This document shows positions 16,108 through 25,120 of a stretch of DNA of 26,871 bases, piece after piece. Positions within the stretch are counted from its first letter, which is position 1, and each line of letters begins with the position of its first letter. The stretch lies in assembly GCA_900757195.1 (NCBI GenBank), contig CAAEMZ010000042.1, forward strand, positions 1 to 26,871. The letters are read 5' to 3'. Source of the stretch: Lachnospiraceae bacterium. GTDB lineage: Bacteria; Bacillota; Clostridia; Lachnospirales; Lachnospiraceae. The position numbers and the translations under genes were made by a program. A model generated the notes under the pieces. That model made no database searches. It was not told the origin of the DNA and was given only the letters and a program-made list of their open reading frames with translations.

Positions 16108-17178
16108 ATGCCATTAATAAAATCGTTAAAGGACAAAAACAAAAAGAAACAGAACCATCAGCAGAAACATCAGACCGACATTAACCGGAACAGCGGGCAG
16201 AATCTTATGGATGCGCTGAAAAATGTGGAAATAGGCATGTCCGGTATTGAAAATCCGGAAGGACGCCGGGTATTTCGAAGTATTACCCAGACATTTATAA
16301 AGTATGTCGATAATACGCCGGCAATCGGACAGTATGATGTGACCGAGATGGATGCGATTCTTCTGGGAATGATTGAAATTTACGGCCAGGCATTAAAAGA
16401 GGGAGACCTGGATACGGCGAAACGGGGCGTTGAGTATATTCAGACGGTTTTACTGGAATATCGTAAAGAGCTGAATACGCTGGAGACAGCAAGGAAGGCA
16501 GACGTCCTTACGGAGCGTACCGAAATGATGAACAAGTATAAAGCGGTGCTTAAAATCTCCCATTCGGTCTTTGTAAATAAATGCAATGTCGAGGAAAAAC
16601 AAAAAGAGTATCAGGCGTTATTCGGTGAATATAAAGAGTTATTTGAAAAAGTAAAGAAACAAAAAATAGAACGTCCGGCAATTTACGAAAGCCTTCTGTC
16701 GTTACGTCCGGGAATCGATAAAATTCCAAATAATGCTCAGGAAATGAACAGGGATCTTACAAATTTAAGATTGATGGCAGCTCAGAAAGAAGACCTGACA
16801 TCGGATATGAATCTCTATTATCAGGAATATAATGCACAGTTGTCGACATTAAAGGATATGGAAACAAAACTGTCGTCAAAGAATGGTATTCTCAGTAAGG
16901 AAGAAGAACAGCAGATCCATGCTGTGATCGAAGAATATCGTGACCGTCTGCAGCAGATAAGTATGGAAATCGAAACGCTGATTGGTATTCAGAAAAAACG
17001 TCATGCTTATGTCGAAGAAGTGATGAGTTCCATGGCCTTTGGAAAAGAAGCGATGGAAAATGTACGTGCCTTTGAAGAACTGCTTCGTGAAGAGGAACTG
17101 GAACAGGAAGATGTGGCAAGGGGCATGGAAAATCAGCAGGAAATTGAAAACGAAAATGCTCAGATGTATACAAATTAA
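16108..17178 (+). CDS. Cluster gene 5: basic-start, acidic-tail helical protein
   Basis: The 356-aa product begins with a strongly basic stretch (PLIKSLKDKNKKKQNHQQKH). It then has a helical domain at about 30-130, long coiled-coil-like helices at about 125-335, and an acidic tail (FEELLREEELEQED). It has no catalytic motif and no membrane segment. I choose ATG 16108 over 16099 because AGAAAGG (16092-16098) is properly spaced from 16108 but abuts 16099. The charge layout (basic membrane-facing start, helical body, acidic end) matches ESCRT-III-type proteins in outline and is shared with the next gene, but the sequence itself is not diagnostic. TelA-like helical proteins are an alternative. 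It lies directly upstream of the ESCRT-III-like and Vps4-like genes. Confidence 0.8.
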   Translation: MPLIKSLKDKNKKKQNHQQKHQTDINRNSGQNLMDALKNVEIGMSGIENPEGRRVFRSITQTFIKYVDNTPAIGQYDVTEMDAILLGMIEIYGQALKEGDLDTAKRGVEYIQTVLLEYRKELNTLETARKADVLTERTEMMNKYKAVLKISHSVFVNKCNVEEKQKEYQALFGEYKELFEKVKKQKIERPAIYESLLSLRPGIDKIPNNAQEMNRDLTNLRLMAAQKEDLTSDMNLYYQEYNAQLSTLKDMETKLSSKNGILSKEEEQQIHAVIEEYRDRLQQISMEIETLIGIQKKRHAYVEEVMSSMAFGKEAMENVRAFEELLREEELEQEDVARGMENQQEIENENAQMYTN

Positions 17179-17193
17179 TCGGGGGGATGTAAG

Positions 17194-17883
17194 ATGACAT
17201 TTTTAGATAAATTAGGGATTAAAGGAAAAAAGAACAAAGCATCTCAGCCTATGGGCGATGAGAAAAAAAGAAATCTGGAACGGCAGGTCCTGGAAGCGCG
17301 GACGAAGCTGGAAGAAGCACGCATGAAAAATATGAATGTGATCGACATGGAACTTCGAAATATCCGTTATGACAGAAAGCATAACAGCGGAGCCGGGAGC
17401 GAAGCCCGTCATATTGCAAAGATAAAAAATGCCTATTATTCGATGGGGATGATTGATAATACGAAGCTCCGCCTGAATGATATCGAAACGACAAATGAGC
17501 TTTTTTCTGCCATGAATAACATGGCAGATGCGATGAAGCTTATCAACCAGATTTATCAGAAGTCCGAGAAACCAAAAACCGGACAGCTTACCCGGCAGTC
17601 CGAGAAAATGGAAAAGAACATGGAAAAATCCGATGAAAGGATGGGGGCTTTATATCGTAATGTAGAGAACATTGACGAGCTGGTATCCAACGATGTCGTT
17701 GAACGTCTGATTAAGGGCGCAAGAATCGATGAATGTCTTGGCGGCGGCGACGGTATTCAGATACCGATGGATGAACTGGCAAATATGGATTGGAGTAACG
17801 TCCGTGAAAATCAGGCAAATTCAGGAACAGATGCGGAAGATGTGGATTATTCATCCATGGATTACAGCGATTTTAAAATATAG
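17194..17883 (+). CDS. Cluster gene 6: ESCRT-III (Snf7/CHMP)-like helical protein
   Basis: A 229-aa protein whose layout resembles ESCRT-III subunits. The start is short, amphipathic and basic (MTFLDKLGIKGKKNK). Helix 1 is at about 24-58 (RNLERQVLEARTKLEEARMK). A long helix 2 is at about 68-122 with the Asn/Ala/Met-rich run TNELFSAMNNMADAMKLINQ, comparable by eye with the CHMP helix-2 end. More helices follow to about 180, then an acidic tail (DAEDVDYSSMDYSDFKI) where ESCRT-III carries its MIT-interacting motif; no consensus MIM1 or MIM2 is seen. The family forms membrane-bending filaments remodelled by Vps4. The next gene, 20 bases downstream, is a Vps4-like ATPase. The relationship is inferred from pattern and context. 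A generic coiled-coil protein is the main alternative. Confidence 0.75.
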   Translation: MTFLDKLGIKGKKNKASQPMGDEKKRNLERQVLEARTKLEEARMKNMNVIDMELRNIRYDRKHNSGAGSEARHIAKIKNAYYSMGMIDNTKLRLNDIETTNELFSAMNNMADAMKLINQIYQKSEKPKTGQLTRQSEKMEKNMEKSDERMGALYRNVENIDELVSNDVVERLIKGARIDECLGGGDGIQIPMDELANMDWSNVRENQANSGTDAEDVDYSSMDYSDFKI

Positions 17884-17902
17884 AAAACGGAGGAACGGTT
17901 AA

Positions 17903-19204
17903 ATGGATGATATGTATCTGGATAAAATGCGAAAATATGAAAACCTTTGTCTGGCCTGGATACAAAAAGCAGACCAGGAACTTCTTGACAATGACTTTCA
18001 GCATACAAAACAGGAATGTTATTATCTGCAGCAGGCTATAAATCTTCGTTCGGAGATGGCGCGGATGAGCATCGGCAGTGAACAGGATTATCACCAGCGC
18101 AAAGCCAGAGAACTGAATGCCCGGATTGCCGAAATTGTCAAAATTATCGATCCGGAATATATGAAACGTAAGGAAGCGGAAGCGCGGGCAAAAGCGGCGG
18201 CGAATTCGAAAGGAAATGCTTCGGGCGCCGACGGAAAGAGAGCCGGAACGTCTGGGGCAAAATCAAAAACATCTTCGGCTATTGATGAAGAGGAAGTCAA
18301 AAGCTGGTTTAAAGAAATCCCATCCGTATCCTTTGAGGATGTCACCGGGATGCCGGAGCTGAAACAGAAGCTCAGAAATTGTATCAATGATTCCAGACGA
18401 CAGGCTATTCGGGAATATCTGGGACTTCGCAAACAGAAATCCTACTTTTTCGTGGGCCCTCCGGGATGTGGCAAAACCTATTTGATTAAGGCCTTTGCCC
18501 ATGAGCTGGTCAATAAGGATTACAAATATCTGTCCCTGGTGGGATCGGATATTTTGAGTAAATATGTCGGTGATGCGGAGAAGACGATTACGCGCCTCTT
18601 TGAAGTGGCTGAAGAAAATGCGCCGTGTATCGTGTTTATTGATGAGATTGACGGCGTATGTAAGAACCGTTCGCTGCCAAATCTTCCGGAATATGCCGCT
18701 TCGATCACCACGGCATTTCTTACCGGTTATAACAGGATCAATGCTTCAGATAAACCGATTATTTTTATCGGGGCGACCAATTATCCGAATCAGGTGGATA
18801 ATGCGATGCTGGACCGTGTTGAACTGATTAATGTACCGTTTCCGGATCAGGCAGGCCGCGTGCTGAAATTCCGTCAGGAACTTGGAAAATGCATCCAGCT
18901 TACCGATGGATTTACATTTGAGGCCATGGGAGAAATCACGGAAAGTGATAATGAAGAAGAACAATATAATTACCGTGATATTGAACGCCTTTGTGAGGAA
19001 TTGAAAGTGATGGTTATGGACAACGTGATGAATTTATATCCATCAGAGGATGCGGCGGTTCAGGCATTAAAAGCAGGAACCTACGGCATCAACCGCCAGC
19101 TTTTTGAGGAGGGCCGAAAGCGGTGTCTGCCAACGCCGAAGAAATCGATCATTAAGGAACTCAGAGAATGGCGGAAGCAGTTTGAACGCAGGTCCGAAGC
19201 GTAA
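17903..19204 (+). CDS. Cluster gene 7: Vps4/katanin-like AAA+ ATPase with MIT-like N-terminus
   Basis: The 433-aa protein has a three-helix N-terminal region (about 1-85) like a MIT domain, then a Gly/Ser/Ala/Lys linker (about 90-128) and a meiotic-clade AAA core. Landmarks are VSFEDVTGMPELK (142-154), Walker A GPPGCGKT (185-192), the pore-loop segment SKYVGDAEK (219-227, cf. SKWxGESEK in Vps4), Walker B IVFIDE (243-248), and sensor-1 GATN (290-293). Vps4 enzymes use this architecture to unfold ESCRT-III filaments. The second-region-of-homology end reads AMLDRVELINVPFPD, with only R305 where the family has R-R-x-F-E-R, so the arginine finger is reduced or shifted. GGAGGA precedes ATG 17903. 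Family placement by motif is strong; the Vps4 assignment relies on layout and neighbour. Confidence 0.9.
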   Translation: MDDMYLDKMRKYENLCLAWIQKADQELLDNDFQHTKQECYYLQQAINLRSEMARMSIGSEQDYHQRKARELNARIAEIVKIIDPEYMKRKEAEARAKAAANSKGNASGADGKRAGTSGAKSKTSSAIDEEEVKSWFKEIPSVSFEDVTGMPELKQKLRNCINDSRRQAIREYLGLRKQKSYFFVGPPGCGKTYLIKAFAHELVNKDYKYLSLVGSDILSKYVGDAEKTITRLFEVAEENAPCIVFIDEIDGVCKNRSLPNLPEYAASITTAFLTGYNRINASDKPIIFIGATNYPNQVDNAMLDRVELINVPFPDQAGRVLKFRQELGKCIQLTDGFTFEAMGEITESDNEEEQYNYRDIERLCEELKVMVMDNVMNLYPSEDAAVQALKAGTYGINRQLFEEGRKRCLPTPKKSIIKELREWRKQFERRSEA

Positions 19205-19222
19205 CAGAAAGAAGGGAAACCC

Positions 19223-20158
19223 ATGGGGGTAAATATGCAGGATTATATACAAACCAGTCATTCCGGGAATACCTTTGAAAAAGTCTGCGGAAGAGGATTC
19301 TGGAAAAGAATCCTCAAAAGCTATGTGCCGGATGAGACCACGGATGAGGCGCTGCAGTTGGAAACATCCCAGGCCATTTTATTATACGGTCCTTTTGGAG
19401 CGGGAAAAACGACACTTCTCTATGCTCAGGCCGGCGAGATGATTTCTGCCGGATATCAGTATCTGGAAGTGGATCTGAGGGACATTCCCGATGGGCGGAT
19501 GCCGGAGCTGTGTGAAGAAATTCTGGAATATTGTGCGAAGGGTCCCTGCTATCTTTATCTGGATCATATCGAAGATCTGTCAGACGGTATGCCGTTATGG
19601 GAACTGTCCGCCCAGGCGGCCGAAGACAAAAACTGTCTGACGATGGTGGCCACAGCCGAAGAGGCCCGCACTCTGAATCCGGTGATTCGAAAATTGTTTC
19701 AGACCTATTATGTAGGACTGCCGGATGCGTCGGACCGCCGGAGCTATCTGGATGAAATGCTCCAGAGCAGATTTGAGCACCCGTCCTTACAGGGCATGAA
19801 TTTACTGGTTGATGGAACGGAAGGTTTTAACTATCTGGAAATGGATGCCCTGATTAACCAGATCAAATTACAGATAAAATACCGGATCCAGAACCATGAA
19901 ATTACGGTGGAGCAGGCGGTAAATATTATGGACAGAGATATATTGGAAGAAGTGCTGGCGATGAAAAAGCCGGAGGAGAGAAAAAATGACGGCGCCGGTA
20001 TATCTGACGCAAATATCGCCGCTTTAATGCAGATGGTTGCTTCTGCCAAGGCAGCGCCGCCTGTGGAGGAACCGGAAGAAAAGATTGAACGGGCTCCACG
20101 GGATTTGCTGGAGGATCTTGATCCGGATGCCGTATTTGATCAGGGCCTTTATTTTTAA
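19223..20158 (+). CDS. Cluster gene 8: second P-loop (AAA-type) ATPase
   Basis: A 311-aa protein with Walker A GPFGAGKT (56-63). A strand at about 108-114 (PCYLYLDH) holds Walker B, but His115 replaces the usual catalytic Glu. A sensor-like strand TMVATAEE lies near 140-147. The C-terminal part (about 190-260) is helical. It ends in a proline- and acid-rich tail (PPVEEPEEKIERAPRDLLED). ATP binding is likely; hydrolysis may be slow or need a partner. It is closer to a compact AAA/STAND NTPase than to Vps4, so it is not a simple duplicate of the previous gene. AGAAGGG (19210-19216) supports ATG 19223, though the in-frame ATG 19235 is possible. Confidence 0.85.
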   Translation: MGVNMQDYIQTSHSGNTFEKVCGRGFWKRILKSYVPDETTDEALQLETSQAILLYGPFGAGKTTLLYAQAGEMISAGYQYLEVDLRDIPDGRMPELCEEILEYCAKGPCYLYLDHIEDLSDGMPLWELSAQAAEDKNCLTMVATAEEARTLNPVIRKLFQTYYVGLPDASDRRSYLDEMLQSRFEHPSLQGMNLLVDGTEGFNYLEMDALINQIKLQIKYRIQNHEITVEQAVNIMDRDILEEVLAMKKPEERKNDGAGISDANIAALMQMVASAKAAPPVEEPEEKIERAPRDLLEDLDPDAVFDQGLYF

Positions 20159-20191
20159 ACCGTCAGAGGATACAGAGAGGAGAAAACCAGA

Positions 20192-23100
20192 ATGGATATA
20201 ACAGTCCGTGTATTGACCACTGAAAATGTGAATTTTGCGGCGTATCACTGCGGTTATCTGCCAATCCGCAGTATAGATATAAAAAACGGCACAGGCAAAA
20301 CGGTGATTCTTCGAATCTATTCAGAGCCGGAATTTTTATATGAATATAAAACAGAACTGACATTAGACCGCAGGAATATGAAGATCGAGCAGCCAAAGGT
20401 CCAGTTGGATGTATCCTTTTACCGGCAGGAGCTTCTGGAAGCCAGAGAGGGAACCATTAAAGTTGAACTTCTGGATTCAGACGAACCGGAAAAGGTTCTT
20501 GCTTTTGATTATCAGCAGGTGCATTTGCAGCCTTATCTGCACTGGAACAGAGATATGTGCAAGGAGACGCTGACGGCATTTATGCAGCCGAATGACCCTC
20601 TGGTTGCCAAAATTATGAACCGGGCCGGGGAGCTTGCCAATGAGGAAGACGGCCGGATGGTCGCTTATTTTGAATGGAAGAATACAGATGTGCTAAAACA
20701 GGCCGAATGGATTTACCGGGCGCTGCAGGAAGAAAATATTCATTACCTGTGTGCGCCTCCGGGATACGAAATGAGCAGCGGTCAGAAGCTGCGGATTCCG
20801 CATCACCTTCTGCATGAGGACGTACGTCAGGGAACCTGTCTGGATCTGGCCGTTCTTTATGCGACCTGTCTGGAAGCGGCTTCCCTGCATCCGGTGCTTT
20901 TTGTGATACCGGGCCACGCCTTTGCGGGCGTATGGACGGGAGGAACCTCCGCCTTTTCAGAGTTCTGCTGTACCGATGAAAAAGAAATTCGAACGACATG
21001 CCAGAGCGGGAAACTGGTTCCTGTTGAATGTACGTTCTATACCGATGGTCTTGGCTATTCTTTCCAGAACGCTGTGAGCAGTGGAATGAAGAATATTGAA
21101 GGAAAGGTGGATTTTGCACTGGATGTCTGTCTGGGACGGAGCAGCCGGTATGTGCCGGCCTTTACGTTTACCGACCAGCCGATTTGCGGAATGTATCCGG
21201 AAAAGGATAAAAACCATGAAGCCATCGATGTGACACCGGCAAAAAGCCGAATGAGTAAGCTGGACCGGTTGAAAAATCAGGCCATGGACTTTACGATGAA
21301 AAACAGTCTTCTTGCAGTATCCGATCCCTGCCGGGGAATTTCCTTTTCCCTGGATTCGGAACGGTTTTTTAAAGGGGATTACGGGGATTTGGAATTGCTG
21401 GCACAGATGAAACAGACCGGAGAGGAAACCGGAGAAAATATCACAGAGGATCGTCTGTACGCCATGCAGAGCGCCGATCAGCAGATGCAAAAAGCCTGCG
21501 GACAGAGGATTCTTTATCTGTCTGTCGATGTGCTGGAATGGCTGCCTTCGGATTCGGAGGAAGTAAAACACGCACCGCTGTATTTGTTCCCGGCGGAAAT
21601 CTACCGGAATGTCCGCGGCGAATATGTCTTTACCGTACAGATGGACCGGGGGATGTTGAATCCTGTGCTGGCGGAATATCTGAACCGGAATTTCGGCATT
21701 GATCTGTCGGACTGGAAGATTCCTCCGACAGAAAATTATGCGGAAACGCTGGAACAGCTTGCGTATATCATCGGGCGCCAGGAAGGCTGGAAAATTTTAT
21801 CGGATACAGCCTGCCTGAATCTGTATCGTGTGCCGAACGAAGCGATCCTGAAAGGACTTTCCGATGAAAAGCTTTTGGAACATGCGGTCGTTAAGGGACT
21901 TCTGGATGGCGCCATGACATGGAATAATGCGATGCCGGAAGAAGATGGGCCGTCAGAGGATGAGGATACGATTTATGCCTTTCCGGCGGACAGCTCCCAG
22001 AGCAGCATTATCCGTTCCGTTTATAAAAAACGGGCTCAGGTGGTGACCGGACCTGCCGGAAACGGTAAGAGCCAGACCATTGCCAATATTATAATTGAAT
22101 ATATGCGCCGCGGCAGAAATGTCCTGTTCGTTGCTGAAAAATTATCGGCCATGAATGTTATCCGGGAAATGCTGGAATCTGTCGGGCTGGCACCATTTTG
22201 TTTAAATATTCCGGACGGGAGCGCTTCCCTTTCGGAAGTGAAACGGCAGATTGAAACAGCGCTTCGGACACTTTCTTCGGCTTCTCCGGATAAATACGAT
22301 ACAGATTCCTGTGAGAAGCGTTATCTTGAAGCGGCCGGAAAGCTGCATCAATATGAAGCTTTTATGAAAACAAAAGGAAAATACGGATGGTCCATGGCAG
22401 AGCTTCTGGAACAGTATGCGGAAGGAAAGAATCTGCCGTTCAGCCTTGAATGGCAGGAGGCGGGAGAAGCGCTGAACAGAGAAGATGCTATGGAGATCAT
22501 GCTTGCTTTTCAGGAGGCAAAACGCCAGTATACGGAGCCGGAAGCATCCTATCTTGAATTTATCCGGTGGACGGGGATGACCGAGGCTGAGGAAAAAGAA
22601 GCGAAGTACCAGGTTCGCAATACTTTAGAGACGTTTGAAAAGCTGCGTGAAAAAGCGAACGGTTTCCAGCAGCTTCTGAATATAAATTTTCTTGAAATTT
22701 CGGAAAAAGCAGAAATACAGCAGACGCTGATCTATGCTTCTGTACTGCTCAAATGCCCGGTCGTCGGTCCTTCTCTGGCGAAGAGTTATTCCCCGGACAG
22801 TGATGAACTGTCTGAAGAAATCCAGCGGCTGATTGTGGAACTGATGGCCACGGCTCCGGGAAGCCGTCATTATGACAGGGTGAGCGAACAGCTCTGGTCG
22901 CAGGTCGGAGACTTATCCGCACAGGCTGATTCGAATAATGAATGGCAGATGCTGGAAGCACAGTTTATGGGTATGAACCGCGGCGGTCTTTCAATGGAAC
23001 AGATACGGCAGATGAGCCTTAAAGCAAAATTTGACACGTTTTGTAAGCATCTTTTATCGGTTACCGCCGGAAAACCGGATGCAGAACGGGAAGCCATGTT

Positions 23101-24994
23101 TAAAGCGGCTTTAATGATCGGACGGGGTCAGGGCGCCGGACTGTCGGACGGAGCGCAGCAGTTATGCCGGGCCTATGAAGCTTACAATAAGGCCCAGTCT
23201 CAGGCGGATCCGCTGGTGATTCGGGACGGAGACGGCTTTGCGGCAAAATATCCGGATAAACTGAAAAATGTTTTGTTTGAGGAATGGTTTGCTCTGGCAG
23301 AGGATGATACCGGAACCATTAAAAAAATCTATACACGCACCTGCCGCCGGGCTTATGAAGCCGGGCTTGGAAGCCTGATCCGACAGATGGAACAGCAGAT
23401 CCGGGCAGGACTTATGAATATTGAACAGATTCCGGCGGCCTTTGAAAAATGCCGATGTGCATGGAATATTGAATATCTGCGAAAAAATATGGATGAATTT
23501 AAGGATTTCGCCGGGCTTGATTTTGATGTCTGTCTGAAACAGTACAGGGAAAATGAAACGCTGGTCAGAGACCGGCTCTGTAAAAATCTTCCGTCAGAGA
23601 TCATGGCCTATATGCCGGATATGAGCGAAGGCATCAACGACTCAACAGAGCTTGGAGCTCTTCAGAAAATCATTCGTCAGAACAGCAGCCGTGGAAGTAT
23701 CCGACAGATATTTGAGGAAGCGCCGGAGATGATGCGCCGGATTTTCCCGTGTACGCTGATCGGACCGGAATCTGTGGCAGAATATATCCCGGCGGATACG
23801 GCGGCCTACGACCTTGTTATTTTTGACGAGGCTTCACAGCTTCCGACGTATAAAGCGCTTATCCCTGTTTCCAGAGGCTGTCAGTCTCTGTTTATCGGAG
23901 ATGAGAAGCAGTTGACGCCAACGGCCTTTTTCAAGAAAAACATTGTTGATGAAAGCGGTATCGGGGCGCCGGCAGAAGCGGTTCTGGAGGATGCGATCAT
24001 CACTTCCATGCCGCAGAAAATGCTGCGTTACCATTACCGCAGTAAATATGAAGGACTGATGGCATTTTCAAATGACCGCTATTACAACGGTGAAATTGTC
24101 ACCTTCCCGAATCCGGATATGCATTTTACAGGCATCCACTGGGAATATGTGGCCGATGGCTGCTATGACCGGGGCGGTACGCGCTGCAACCGGGAAGAAG
24201 CCGTGAAGGTGATTGACCGGGTACGGGATATTTACAGCAGCTTACCGGAAGATACGGAGGAAACGCTTGGAATCATTACCTTTAATCTGGAGCAGATGCG
24301 TCTGCTGCAGTCTATGATCCGTGAAAAGATTTCTGACGGCGGGGCCTGCAGCCGGCAAATGGAGGCGCTGGTGGATGTTGTGAATCTGGAAGCATGCCAG
24401 GGCCGTGAATGGGACCGGACCATCCTGTCAATGACCTATGGTCCGGATACGGAAGGCCATTTCAGTTCAAATCTCGGCCCGATGACCCGTGAAGAAGGCG
24501 GTCACCGGCTGAATGTAATGATTACACGTTCCCGGAAGGAACTTTTTGCAGTAAGCTCCATGACACCGGAAATGTTTGGTGAAAATCCGACCGGAGGCAA
24601 CCGGGACGTCCGGGATTTCATGGCATTTGCCAGAGGTGATTTTACATTCGATACCAGCAGCGCCGAAGGAACCCGTGATAAAGAAGCGCGGAAGGGGCTT
24701 TCCGGAAGTGTTGCTGCCCGATTGGAAGCCAAAGGCTATGTCGTACATACGAATATCGGCAGCAGCTCCTGCAAGGTGGATATCGGTATTGCCTCACAGG
24801 ACGGACAGTCCTATCGTCTCGGTATCTTGCTGGATGATTTTATGAACAGCAGCTACCATGTCCGGGACAAAGAGGTGGTCACACCGGATATTCTGAAAGC
24901 CAGGGGATGGAAAATTTATCGGCTGCATGCCATGAACTGGTATGATGATGCGGAATTTGAAATGCAGAAAATCGAAAAGCTGCTTGCACAGTAA
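20192..24994 (+). CDS. Cluster gene 9: transglutaminase-like + SF1 (Upf1-type) helicase + nuclease-like tail
   Basis: A 1600-aa multidomain protein. Residues about 1-115 are beta-rich. About 165-290 carry a transglutaminase/papain-like triad: Cys216 (QGTCLDLA), His242 (GHAFAG) and Glu279 (VPVEC). The SF1 helicase core runs from Walker A GPAGNGKS (620-627) to motif II DEAS (1212-1215), motif III GDEKQL, motif V LEACQGREWD and motif VI MITRSRKE (R1446, R1448), with a long helical insert at 700-1180. The last 100 residues (SCKVDIGIAS, YRLGILLDDF, LKARGWKIYRLHAMNWYDD) match the layout of the Vsr/PD-(D/E)xK nuclease fused to DUF4011-type helicases. The usual E-x-D-G is replaced by L-L-D-D, so cleavage activity is doubtful. 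Such helicases occur in anti-phage systems. Walker A and motif II are intact. Confidence 0.9.
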   Translation: MDITVRVLTTENVNFAAYHCGYLPIRSIDIKNGTGKTVILRIYSEPEFLYEYKTELTLDRRNMKIEQPKVQLDVSFYRQELLEAREGTIKVELLDSDEPEKVLAFDYQQVHLQPYLHWNRDMCKETLTAFMQPNDPLVAKIMNRAGELANEEDGRMVAYFEWKNTDVLKQAEWIYRALQEENIHYLCAPPGYEMSSGQKLRIPHHLLHEDVRQGTCLDLAVLYATCLEAASLHPVLFVIPGHAFAGVWTGGTSAFSEFCCTDEKEIRTTCQSGKLVPVECTFYTDGLGYSFQNAVSSGMKNIEGKVDFALDVCLGRSSRYVPAFTFTDQPICGMYPEKDKNHEAIDVTPAKSRMSKLDRLKNQAMDFTMKNSLLAVSDPCRGISFSLDSERFFKGDYGDLELLAQMKQTGEETGENITEDRLYAMQSADQQMQKACGQRILYLSVDVLEWLPSDSEEVKHAPLYLFPAEIYRNVRGEYVFTVQMDRGMLNPVLAEYLNRNFGIDLSDWKIPPTENYAETLEQLAYIIGRQEGWKILSDTACLNLYRVPNEAILKGLSDEKLLEHAVVKGLLDGAMTWNNAMPEEDGPSEDEDTIYAFPADSSQSSIIRSVYKKRAQVVTGPAGNGKSQTIANIIIEYMRRGRNVLFVAEKLSAMNVIREMLESVGLAPFCLNIPDGSASLSEVKRQIETALRTLSSASPDKYDTDSCEKRYLEAAGKLHQYEAFMKTKGKYGWSMAELLEQYAEGKNLPFSLEWQEAGEALNREDAMEIMLAFQEAKRQYTEPEASYLEFIRWTGMTEAEEKEAKYQVRNTLETFEKLREKANGFQQLLNINFLEISEKAEIQQTLIYASVLLKCPVVGPSLAKSYSPDSDELSEEIQRLIVELMATAPGSRHYDRVSEQLWSQVGDLSAQADSNNEWQMLEAQFMGMNRGGLSMEQIRQMSLKAKFDTFCKHLLSVTAGKPDAEREAMFKAALMIGRGQGAGLSDGAQQLCRAYEAYNKAQSQADPLVIRDGDGFAAKYPDKLKNVLFEEWFALAEDDTGTIKKIYTRTCRRAYEAGLGSLIRQMEQQIRAGLMNIEQIPAAFEKCRCAWNIEYLRKNMDEFKDFAGLDFDVCLKQYRENETLVRDRLCKNLPSEIMAYMPDMSEGINDSTELGALQKIIRQNSSRGSIRQIFEEAPEMMRRIFPCTLIGPESVAEYIPADTAAYDLVIFDEASQLPTYKALIPVSRGCQSLFIGDEKQLTPTAFFKKNIVDESGIGAPAEAVLEDAIITSMPQKMLRYHYRSKYEGLMAFSNDRYYNGEIVTFPNPDMHFTGIHWEYVADGCYDRGGTRCNREEAVKVIDRVRDIYSSLPEDTEETLGIITFNLEQMRLLQSMIREKISDGGACSRQMEALVDVVNLEACQGREWDRTILSMTYGPDTEGHFSSNLGPMTREEGGHRLNVMITRSRKELFAVSSMTPEMFGENPTGGNRDVRDFMAFARGDFTFDTSSAEGTRDKEARKGLSGSVAARLEAKGYVVHTNIGSSSCKVDIGIASQDGQSYRLGILLDDFMNSSYHVRDKEVVTPDILKARGWKIYRLHAMNWYDDAEFEMQKIEKLLAQ

Positions 24995-25120
24995 GGAAAG
25001 GCATGCGAAAGCAGATCCTGAAAAAATTTTAAAATGGAGGGAGTGCTATCATCAGTAAAACGGAAGTTTCAGAGTTTATTGAATAGCACACCCTCATTTT
25101 GTAAAGGCGAGGAGATTGTT
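24995..25120 (+). other. Gap with short gene-start-like fragment
   Basis: Between the helicase and the first MORN gene, a strong GGAGGGAG (25036-25043) is followed by codons reading SKTEVSEFIE and TAG (25083-25085) in one frame, with no ATG, GTG or TTG at the expected distance in that frame. It may be the scrap of a lost gene start. The frame of the MORN gene is also open from ATG 25034, but without a ribosome site. Confidence 0.3.
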
